Source: Acidilobaceae archaeon
GTDB taxonomy: Archaea; Thermoproteota; Thermoprotei_A; Sulfolobales; Acidilobaceae
Assembly (NCBI GenBank): GCA_026985385.1
Contig: JALSQM010000032.1
Location: 1 to 11,885, forward strand
Reading direction: 5' to 3'
DNA: 11,885 nt
Shown here: in pieces, positions 5,603 through 11,885 of the stretch
Layout of the letters: each line of letters opens with the position of its first letter
How positions within the stretch are numbered: position 1 is the first letter of the stretch
Notes under the pieces: generated by a model
What the model was told of the DNA's origin: nothing
Databases searched by the model: none
Seen by the model: only the letters and a program-made list of their open reading frames with translations
Translations under genes and position numbers: made by a program

Positions 5603-8600
5603 ATGCCGCTGGAGCCGCTGTACAGGTGGTCCTGCCCCAACTGCGGGGGACCGATAGAGGCGTCGAGGCTCGAGGAGGGGCTGCCCTGTAGCAGGTGCCT
5701 ACCGGAGCCCCCGAGGAGGCGTGGGCTACTCGACGTTGCGAGGGCCCTCGAGGCGAGGGGTGCTCTGAGGGGCTACGCCTGGCTGGCCCACCTGGAGAGG
5801 GAGTATAGGGAGTTCGAGGCCTACTTTAGGGAGAAGACTGGGAGCAGGCTCTGGAGCGCCCAGAGGAGCTGGGCCCGGCGCCTCCTCTCGCTGGATAGTA
5901 TAGAGATCGTCGCCCCCACGGGGGTTGGTAAGACCACCCTGCTGAGCGTCTACTCAGCCTACAGGGCTGAGAGGAGCGGGTGGAGGATCCTCTACCTGGT
6001 GCCCACCGAGAACCTCGTGGCCCAGACGGCGTCTAGGATCGAGGGCTACGCGCCGGGCATGGTGGCATCCTATAGGAGCAGCATGGGTAAGCGGTTGAGG
6101 GGTGAGGCCCTCGAGAGGATTGGGAGGGGAGACTACAGGATCCTGGTGGTTACCACGGGCTTCCTCCAGAGGAGGTTCGAGCTCCTATCCTCCAGGGCCC
6201 CCATAGACCTCGTTGTTGTGGATGACGTTGACAGCCTCCTGAGGGGTAGCAGGAACGTTGAGAGGATCCTCTACCTCCTAGGCTACCCGGAGGAGGTAGT
6301 CTCAACGGCCCTCCAGCTCGTGGAGTCCAGGGTGAAGCTCTACAGGCTCCTGGCCGCCGGGAGGGAGGCGCCCGAGCTGGAGGCTAGGGTGGCCGAGCTT
6401 GAGGCAAGGCTCTCGAGGCTCTCCCCGGCGCCCCGCGGGCAGCTTGTGATAGCGAGCGCCACGGGTAGGCCGCGGGGCTACAAGCACCTCGTATTCAAGG
6501 AGCTCCTCGGCTTCGAGGTGGGGGGAGGCAGCGACTACATGAGGAACGTGATAGACTCCTACACACTCACAAGCGATGTGACGGGCGAGGTCGTGAGGCT
6601 CGCCTCGAGGCTGGGGAGGGGGGGCATAGTATTCGTGAGCCAGACCCTCGGCAAAGCCTACGCCAAGGCTCTGGCGGCCAGGCTCTCCGAGGCCGGTGTT
6701 AGGGCCGCCACGGCGCTTGCCGGGGGTAGGAGGGCGGTTGAGGCGCTCGCCCGGGGCGACGTCGACGTAGTAGTCGGGGTCGCCAGCAGGTACGGCGTCG
6801 TTGTCAGGGGCATCGATCTACCCGAGGTCGTGAGGTACGCCATCTTCGCCGGAGTCCCCGCCAGGAGGATGGATGCCCTAGACGCCCTAGCGAGTCCCTC
6901 GAGGCTACTCAGGCTCCTCCTAGCCTTCGCCGACGAGGGTGACGCTGACGCTGCCAGGCTCGCCGACGAGCTGCGGAGGAGGCTCGAGAGGGTGAAGGAT
7001 CCCAGCCTGGTACCGCTAGCCGTTAAGGGTAGGCTCTCGCCAGCTAAGGGGAGCAGCCTGGAGGCGGCCGCCGAGTCCGTTAGGGAGGCGCGCGAGTACG
7101 CTGTAGCCAGGCTCTACGGCCTAGTAGAGCCCGGGGGGAGGCTCTACATCGGCGGCACGGTCTACGCGCTGGAACCCCCGGGTCTGGTGGCGTACCTGGT
7201 AGATGCTCCAACCTACCTCCAGGCCAGCGGCCGCACGAGCAGGCTCTACAGGGGCTCCATGACCCTTGGGCTCAGCGTAGTCGTTGACAGCAGCTGGGAG
7301 ATGGTGAGGGCCCTCCAGGATAAGCTACGCTGGTACGCTAAGGCCGACTTCAAGCCCTTCAACGATCTAGACCTGAATGAGGTCTCAAGGATGCTGGAGG
7401 AGAGCCGCCGGGGCGGGGGCCGCCGCGTGAGGGTTAGAACTGTGCTCCTCGTAGTCGAGTCCCCCACGAAGGCTAGGACAATAGCCTGGTTCTGGGGCAG
7501 GCCTGGTAGGAGGAGGGTCGGCAGGCTCACCGTCTACGAGACCGCGGCTTATGACGAGGAGGACTCCACGGTCTACCTCTTAACGGTAACCGCTACCAGG
7601 GGGCACCTCTACGATCTAGCAGTCGACGAGGAGGGGAGCATACACGGCGTCCACGTTGACGGAGACACCCTGAGACCCGTCTACACCAGCATCAAGAGGT
7701 GCCTCTCCTGCGGCTACCAGTTCACCGATGAGAGCCCCGTATGCCCCCGCTGCGGTAGCCCGGCCGTGCTCGACTCTAGGACTGTGATTGAGGCGCTCAG
7801 GAAGCTGGCTACTGAGGTAGACGAGGTCATAGTAGCCACGGACCCGGACAGGGAGGGGGAGAAGATAGGGTGGGACGTCGCACTAGCGCTTAAACCCTAC
7901 AACCGCAACATCAAGAGGGGGAGGTTCCACGAGGTCACACCTAGGGCGGTCCTCGAGGCCCTCCGCGGCGCCGGCGGTTTCGATAAGCACCTAGTGGAGG
8001 CCCAGATAGCGAGGAGGGTAGAGGACCGCTGGATAGGCTTCGCCCTCAGCGGCCACCTCAAGGAGGTGTTCAAGGCACCATGGCTCGGCGCCGGCCGCGT
8101 TCAGACGCCCGTGCTCGGCTGGGTCATTGAGAGGTATAGGAAGTGGAGGGAGGGGAGGGGCTACAGGGTCATAGCCCGCCTGGAGGGTGGTGGGAGGCTC
8201 TCCCTCTACACCCGCGAGAGGGCCGAGGCCGAGGAGGCGGCCTCGGCGGGTGAAGCCGTTGTAGTGGAGGCAGAGTACTGGGAGGCTGAGAGGCAGCCTC
8301 CCCCACCCTACACGACCGACTCCCTCCTCTACGAGGCCGGCAGGCGCCTCGGCCTACCGGCGGGGCTCACCATGAGGCTGGCCCAGGAGCTCTTCGAGAG
8401 CGGCCTCATAACCTATCATAGGACTGACTCGGTTAGGGTCTCAACGACTGGTATGGGGGTGGCTAAGGCATACCTCGAGAAGAGGGGGCTGGAGGGCCTC
8501 TACAAGCCGAGGCAGTGGGGTGAGGGTGGGGCCCACGAGGCGATAAGGCCCACGAGGCCCCTCGACGCGGCCGAGGTTGAGAGGGCCGTCCTAGAGGGCA

Positions 8601-9232
8601 CGCTGAGGATCCCCATTAGGCTGACGAGGCTCCACCTACGCCTCTACCAGATGATATTCGAGCGCTTCATAGCCAGTCAGATGAGGGAGGCAAGGGTGGT
8701 CATGGGGAGGGTGAGGGTTAGACTCGGCCCCCTCGAGCAGGTGCTGGAGAGGCCCGTGAAGGCGGTGGAGGAGGGGTACCTAGCAATAATGAGTGGGGAG
8801 CTGGCAGGGTGGCTCGACGGCCTCAAGAAGGGCTCTAGGATAAGGGTTCTCGACGCAAAGATAGTGAGGGCTAGCAACGTAACACTCTACAGGAGCGGGG
8901 ACCTAGTCAGGCTCATGAAGGAGACCGGGATAGGGAGGCCAAGCACCTACGCGAAGGTCATAGAAGCCAATAAGAGGCACGGCTACATAGTCGAGAGCAA
9001 GAAGCGCTCATACATAATACCCACGAAGAGGGGGGTGGAGGTATACGAGTACCTCACAAGCAGGTTCCCAGAGCTAGTCAGCGTCGAGACAACCAGGAAG
9101 ATGGAGGAGAGGCTAGACGCTATAGCAGAGGGAGTACTAGACGCGAGCAACGCTCTACTAGAGAGCTGGGCCGAGATAGAGAAGCTACTCAGCAACGCAA
9201 GCCAGGTAAGCCAGGCCCCCCTCGAGACCTGA
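5603..9232 (+). CDS. rgy: Reverse gyrase (helicase-topoisomerase IA fusion)
   Basis: Reverse gyrase uses ATP to add positive supercoils to DNA and is found in essentially all hyperthermophiles. The 1209-residue product is complete. It starts with a Cys4 zinc finger (Cys11, 14, 29, 32). The SF2 helicase-like half has Walker A APTGVGKTT (104-112), DDVD Walker B (207-210), the SAT motif and motif VI QASGRTSR (540-547). The topoisomerase IA half starts at LLVVESPTKA (615-624). It has a second zinc finger (Cys700, 703, 714, 717), the metal-binding DPDREGE (747-753), GRVQTP (831-836) and catalytic Tyr938 in LITYHRTDS. No intein interrupts it. The ATG at 5603 is chosen because the zinc finger begins ten residues later and GGGTG lies eight bases upstream. 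An in-frame GTG at 5495 would add 36 unconserved residues and falls inside the inverted repeat. Whether it is the TopR1 or TopR2 type cannot be told by eye. Confidence 0.97.
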   Translation: MPLEPLYRWSCPNCGGPIEASRLEEGLPCSRCLPEPPRRRGLLDVARALEARGALRGYAWLAHLEREYREFEAYFREKTGSRLWSAQRSWARRLLSLDSIEIVAPTGVGKTTLLSVYSAYRAERSGWRILYLVPTENLVAQTASRIEGYAPGMVASYRSSMGKRLRGEALERIGRGDYRILVVTTGFLQRRFELLSSRAPIDLVVVDDVDSLLRGSRNVERILYLLGYPEEVVSTALQLVESRVKLYRLLAAGREAPELEARVAELEARLSRLSPAPRGQLVIASATGRPRGYKHLVFKELLGFEVGGGSDYMRNVIDSYTLTSDVTGEVVRLASRLGRGGIVFVSQTLGKAYAKALAARLSEAGVRAATALAGGRRAVEALARGDVDVVVGVASRYGVVVRGIDLPEVVRYAIFAGVPARRMDALDALASPSRLLRLLLAFADEGDADAARLADELRRRLERVKDPSLVPLAVKGRLSPAKGSSLEAAAESVREAREYAVARLYGLVEPGGRLYIGGTVYALEPPGLVAYLVDAPTYLQASGRTSRLYRGSMTLGLSVVVDSSWEMVRALQDKLRWYAKADFKPFNDLDLNEVSRMLEESRRGGGRRVRVRTVLLVVESPTKARTIAWFWGRPGRRRVGRLTVYETAAYDEEDSTVYLLTVTATRGHLYDLAVDEEGSIHGVHVDGDTLRPVYTSIKRCLSCGYQFTDESPVCPRCGSPAVLDSRTVIEALRKLATEVDEVIVATDPDREGEKIGWDVALALKPYNRNIKRGRFHEVTPRAVLEALRGAGGFDKHLVEAQIARRVEDRWIGFALSGHLKEVFKAPWLGAGRVQTPVLGWVIERYRKWREGRGYRVIARLEGGGRLSLYTRERAEAEEAASAGEAVVVEAEYWEAERQPPPPYTTDSLLYEAGRRLGLPAGLTMRLAQELFESGLITYHRTDSVRVSTTGMGVAKAYLEKRGLEGLYKPRQWGEGGAHEAIRPTRPLDAAEVERAVLEGTLRIPIRLTRLHLRLYQMIFERFIASQMREARVVMGRVRVRLGPLEQVLERPVKAVEEGYLAIMSGELAGWLDGLKKGSRIRVLDAKIVRASNVTLYRSGDLVRLMKETGIGRPSTYAKVIEANKRHGYIVESKKRSYIIPTKRGVEVYEYLTSRFPELVSVETTRKMEERLDAIAEGVLDASNALLESWAEIEKLLSNASQVSQAPLET

Positions 9233-9253
9233 AGAGGCAGGCCAGAGAACTCA

Positions 9254-9305
9254 CGGGGGGCTCACCCCCGGGCGCCCCCACGGCTCCCCCCGGGCCCGGG
9301 CGTGG
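9254..9305 (+). other. GC-rich palindromic 3' region of the reverse gyrase gene
   Basis: Just after the reverse gyrase stop come a 6-bp hairpin (CGGGGG / CCCCCG, 9254-9270), an 8-base palindrome GGGCGCCC (9270-9277), a perfect 12-base palindrome CCCGGGCCCGGG (9289-9300) and a flanking CCACG / CGTGG pair (9278-9282, 9301-9305). There is no T-tract, so this is not a classical archaeal terminator. A structured mRNA 3' end is the simplest reading. Confidence 0.4.
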
Positions 9306-9356
9306 ACTCGTGGCTCATGCGGAGGAAGCGCTATTCTAAGGGCTATCAGAGCAACG

Positions 9357-9365
9357 TGTATATTA
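9357..9365 (+). promoter_or_regulatory. TATA-like box for the surface glycoprotein gene
   Basis: TGTATATTA is an isolated AT-rich island in GC-rich DNA, 42 bases before the ATG at 9407. Transcription starting about 25 bases downstream would leave a leader of roughly 20 bases, enough to hold the SD site GAGGGTG (9392-9398), which is eight bases from the ATG. Confidence 0.5.
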
Positions 9366-9406
9366 GGGCGCCCGGTGAGCCCCCTCCTGTTGAGGGTGCT
9401 GCGTGA

Positions 9407-11773
9407 ATGGCTAGATTAGGCGGGTTACCAGCTTATGCCACCTCAATGCTCCTAGTGATTATCGTGGCTCTATCGCCTGTGGCGGTGGCTGCAGGGCCCG
9501 GAGGGCACCACGGCCACCGTGTCGTAGAGGGCCTCCAGGGCCTTCATGTGGAGGTTACCATAACACCCCACGGCTACACGGTGACGGGCCGCGTGAATGC
9601 GACGGCCTCGCCCTCAGCCGAAATCGAGGCCCTCGATGGCCATGTCTCCTACCACTATGATAATAAGACGTGCACAACTAAGCTGGAGGGCTCCCTACAC
9701 GTTAAGAGCGGGAAGCTCGAGGGGTCGAGGATAAGTCTAGCGGCGCGGGGCACGGGAGACCTAAGGGCGGTGAAGGGCCACCTAATATTCAAGTCTAAGA
9801 ACCACATCGACGAGAGTATTTACACGAACACCAGTAAGGCCGTGTTAGACATCCACATAGGCTTGAACTCGACCAGTGAGGGCGCCTACTCCATACCAGA
9901 CAAGAAGGGCTCCATGGAGAGGGACTTCAACACAACCATACACCTCGAAGCCGCCAATGAGAGCCAGGAGCTTATAGTGGTCAACGCAAACCTGACTGGC
10001 AGCATCGAGGAGTATAGGTTGGTTAATACTAGCATAGCTAACGTTGGCGTTGAGGGCCCGGTTTCCCTGCTCATACCCGTCTCGGGCAGGCCTATCAAGG
10101 CCGACTTCTACCTCATGAGTAGGTCCACCGTGAACGCTACCAGGCTCACCGCCAACGTTACCCACGTTAAGCTGGTAGACTACACCACTATGACATTCAA
10201 GGACGCGGCCGTGGCCACGGGGTTCTACCTCCTACTCTCAAACCTAGTTACGAGCCTCAACCTAACAAAGTACGTCCAGGTATCCCTGACCACTACCATG
10301 TCGAACGCTACGGTGACGATAAAGGTGAATTACGAGGGTAACATCTCACCCTCAAGCCTGGGGAAGCTCGAGTCCAAGATTAAGATAGGCTCCATGGGCG
10401 GGCAGGAGCTACCCCTCAAGGGCCTCTCGGGGAGGCTCGGAGCCCTCCTAGGGGGCTTCAGCAGCCTAGAGGAGGCGTCGAGGCTCCCCTCAAACATAAC
10501 GGGTGTCCTGAGCGTCTACTACGATGTGAAGGCGCACGCCTCCCAGGGAGTCCTAGACGCCAGCGTTAAGGCGGAGGCTAAGGCCGCGGGAGACTTCTGC
10601 AAGTCCAACTACACCCTGACAACGCTTGAGGCAGAGGTCCACTACAGCAATTCCACGAAGACCATTCACCTCGAGTTCACGGTGGCCGGCAGATCGGCGG
10701 AGCCCTACACGCCCACCATATCGGTTGCGAGCATACTCCACAGCCTACTCGAGAGGTTCAAGGGCAACGTGAGTAATGCAGTCATAGTCGTGAAGTCAGC
10801 GGACGGCGTAAGCCTAGAGGCTGCGGGGGTCAAGGCTAGGAGGCTCGTATTCACGCTCGCGAACTACACCAGCCTGGAGAGCCTCGCAGCCGAGTACAGG
10901 GGCGTGGCGGCCCGCATGGCTGGGAACCTCCTCGAGATAGCCTCCAGCAAGTCGAAGCTATCAATCAAGCTACCACCCCTAGCGGCCGCCGCGAAGGGGC
11001 TAGTAGTCAGGGGCCCGCTGGCAGCCAACATAACCCTGCCCTTCCACGGAGTGCTCCACAGGGAGTTCAGGGTCAAGGTATTCAATAGCATAGCGCAGGG
11101 TGTAGGGCTGCTAATCCACAAGGGCTCGAAGGTGGGTAGGAGCCTCCACATAGCGACGCTGCCGCCCGACGAGGTGAAGATACCCCCAACAATCAAGGCC
11201 CACAAGGCCGGCCCTGCCCTGGAGCTCGAGGGCGTTGAGGGCGTAGTCACGGTGATCCTACCCTACAAGAGCGAGTACCCCGGCCAGCCGGCAGTGCTGG
11301 TGGTGCACACTAACGGCTCTGTAGAGGTGGTGACGAAGGTAGTAGTCAAGGACGGCTACATAGAAGCCAACGTGTCCGCTAGCAGCGTGTTCGCCCCCAT
11401 AACACTCTCCCAGGCCGGGGGAGGCGGGGGAGCCACGACAACCAGCTCGACTACAAGCACTTCAACGACTACAACCAAGACTACAACCACAACCCATACA
11501 ACCACAACAACTACGACTAAGACTACAACCACGGGGACTACGAGTGAGACCACAAGCACTATGAAGACCACAACCTCCACCACAGCAACCACAACGAGGA
11601 CCAGTACAACCCAACACACGTCGACGAGTAAGCCTTCCCAGGGCACCACTACGACCACTCCAACAACCACATCTACAACGACGAAGTCCAGGAAGACGGG
11701 CCTGGCAGCTGCAGCGGTCATTGTAGTCGTAATCATAATCGCGGCTGCAGCCGCCCTCGCTAGGAGGAGGTGA
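9407..11773 (+). CDS. Secreted surface glycoprotein with Thr-rich stalk and C-terminal membrane anchor, family unknown
   Basis: I do not recognise the family of this 788-residue protein. A Sec signal peptide is clear: basic start, hydrophobic core at about residues 11-28, Ala-X-Ala-like cleavage near 28-30. The large ectodomain (30-669) alternates short beta strands with polar turns, has only two cysteines, and carries about 21 Asn-X-Ser/Thr sequons. A Gly run (671-675) leads into an 84-residue stalk (677-760) with about 55 Thr and a dozen Ser, probably O-glycosylated. One membrane helix follows (766-784), then ARRR at the cytosolic end. This layout, ectodomain, Thr/Ser stalk, C-terminal helix, is common in archaeal S-layer anchors and surface-bound binding proteins. 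No catalytic or solute-binding motif is visible. The ATG is supported by GAGGGTG eight bases upstream. The gene appears monocistronic. A role in the S-layer or adhesion is inference only. Confidence 0.85.
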   Translation: MARLGGLPAYATSMLLVIIVALSPVAVAAGPGGHHGHRVVEGLQGLHVEVTITPHGYTVTGRVNATASPSAEIEALDGHVSYHYDNKTCTTKLEGSLHVKSGKLEGSRISLAARGTGDLRAVKGHLIFKSKNHIDESIYTNTSKAVLDIHIGLNSTSEGAYSIPDKKGSMERDFNTTIHLEAANESQELIVVNANLTGSIEEYRLVNTSIANVGVEGPVSLLIPVSGRPIKADFYLMSRSTVNATRLTANVTHVKLVDYTTMTFKDAAVATGFYLLLSNLVTSLNLTKYVQVSLTTTMSNATVTIKVNYEGNISPSSLGKLESKIKIGSMGGQELPLKGLSGRLGALLGGFSSLEEASRLPSNITGVLSVYYDVKAHASQGVLDASVKAEAKAAGDFCKSNYTLTTLEAEVHYSNSTKTIHLEFTVAGRSAEPYTPTISVASILHSLLERFKGNVSNAVIVVKSADGVSLEAAGVKARRLVFTLANYTSLESLAAEYRGVAARMAGNLLEIASSKSKLSIKLPPLAAAAKGLVVRGPLAANITLPFHGVLHREFRVKVFNSIAQGVGLLIHKGSKVGRSLHIATLPPDEVKIPPTIKAHKAGPALELEGVEGVVTVILPYKSEYPGQPAVLVVHTNGSVEVVTKVVVKDGYIEANVSASSVFAPITLSQAGGGGGATTTSSTTSTSTTTTKTTTTTHTTTTTTTKTTTTGTTSETTSTMKTTTSTTATTTRTSTTQHTSTSKPSQGTTTTTPTTTSTTTKSRKTGLAAAAVIVVVIIIAAAAALARRR
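11435..11686 (+). repeat. Low-complexity ACA/ACC/ACG/ACT tract coding for the Thr stalk
   Basis: The DNA is dominated by Thr codons in irregular order, interrupted by AAG, AGC and AGT. The codons are mixed and not exact repeats, so the tract seems maintained by selection on the protein more than by recent slippage. Such stretches commonly vary in length between strains. Confidence 0.8.
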
Positions 11774-11885
11774 AGGGGCCCCTCAACACCCCCCGGATAC
11801 ACTCGGGGGGGACTCTTTCTACTAGGTAGACCCTCTCACTCGCCTTATACACCCTATACCCGAGCCTCCTAAGGCACCTAGTATC
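11760..11885 (-). CDS. Possible C-terminal end of a convergent gene, truncated by window edge
   Basis: The minus-strand frame from base 11885 is open for 41 codons and ends at TAG (11762-11760), overlapping the surface-protein gene by 14 bases. All other frames of this stretch contain stops. The peptide, containing LGYRVYKASERVYLVE and then VPPECIRGVLRGPF, has a natural mix of charged, aromatic and aliphatic residues and AGG/CTC/GTG codons like its neighbours. I cannot assign a function. An open frame of this length can occur by chance in GC-rich DNA, and a strong hairpin falls inside it, so the call is tentative. Confidence 0.4.
   Translation of the reverse strand, partial: DTRCLRRLGYRVYKASERVYLVERVPPECIRGVLRGPFTSS
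11789..11818 (+). terminator. Hairpin with short T-rich tail after the surface glycoprotein gene
   Basis: A perfect 7-bp stem CCCCCCG / CGGGGGG (11789-11795, 11804-11810) with an eight-base loop is followed by ACTCTTTCT, 15 bases past the stop. A second palindrome, AGGGGCCCCT, lies at 11774-11783. The T content is modest for an archaeal terminator, and the stem may also act at the end of the convergent transcript. Confidence 0.45.

Noticed and set aside
5603..9232. Intein in reverse gyrase
   Set aside because: All conserved motifs run without interruption and the length is normal.
9302..9406. Small plus-strand frame of 34 codons (GTG 9302, or ATG 9317) ending one base before the surface-protein ATG, giving a basic, Tyr-containing peptide
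   Set aside because: No SD site before either start, and the TATA-like box of the next gene lies within it. The frame stays open upstream, so it is probably chance.
11435..11686. CRISPR or satellite repeat
   Set aside because: Irregular Thr codons in frame, without fixed repeat length or spacers.
11356..11802. Minus-strand frame rich in Val opposite the Thr tract
   Set aside because: It is the complement of Thr codons (GTN on the other strand), a composition artefact.

Overview
The window looks like chromosomal DNA of a hyperthermophilic crenarchaeon, probably a Desulfurococcales-type or related lineage. Three things suggest this: a full-length reverse gyrase (the hallmark gene of hyperthermophiles), an archaellum cluster in the crenarchaeal order B-X-G-F-H-I-J, and GC-rich DNA that uses AGG/ATA codons, many GTG/TTG starts and strong GGGGTGA Shine-Dalgarno (SD) sites. 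The species cannot be named from the sequence alone.

Positions 1-5408, minus strand: an archaellum (archaeal flagellum) operon. Read in transcription order it encodes archaellin ArlB, an ArlX-position protein, the stator/filament-associated proteins ArlG and ArlF, the KaiC-like ATPase ArlH, the motor/assembly ATPase ArlI and the start of membrane platform ArlJ, which runs off the left edge. The genes are nearly contiguous or overlap. The only real internal break is a T-rich tract between arlB and arlX. It looks like an arlB terminator and also contains a TTTAAA box, so arlB and arlX-J may be separate, unequal transcripts. The ArlX-position protein has no visible membrane segment. It reads as a short coiled coil, a Gly/Pro-rich linker and a helical domain that resembles euryarchaeal ArlC/D/E proteins.

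Positions 5409-5602: a short divergent intergenic region with a strong 14-bp inverted repeat (one mismatch) and no obvious TATA box.

Positions 5603-9232, plus strand: reverse gyrase, the fused SF2 helicase/type IA topoisomerase that puts positive supercoils into DNA. All expected motifs and both zinc fingers are present and there is no intein.

Positions 9233-9406: a GC-rich palindromic stretch, then a TATA-like box and an SD site leading into the next gene.

Positions 9407-11773, plus strand: a 788-residue secreted surface glycoprotein of unrecognised family. It has a signal peptide, about 21 N-glycosylation sequons, an 84-residue Thr/Ser-rich stalk and a C-terminal membrane anchor. A hairpin follows it, and the last ~126 bases hold the possible tail of a convergent minus-strand gene. 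Archaellum and surface glycoprotein both belong to the cell envelope; reverse gyrase between them is a housekeeping gene with no evident functional tie.
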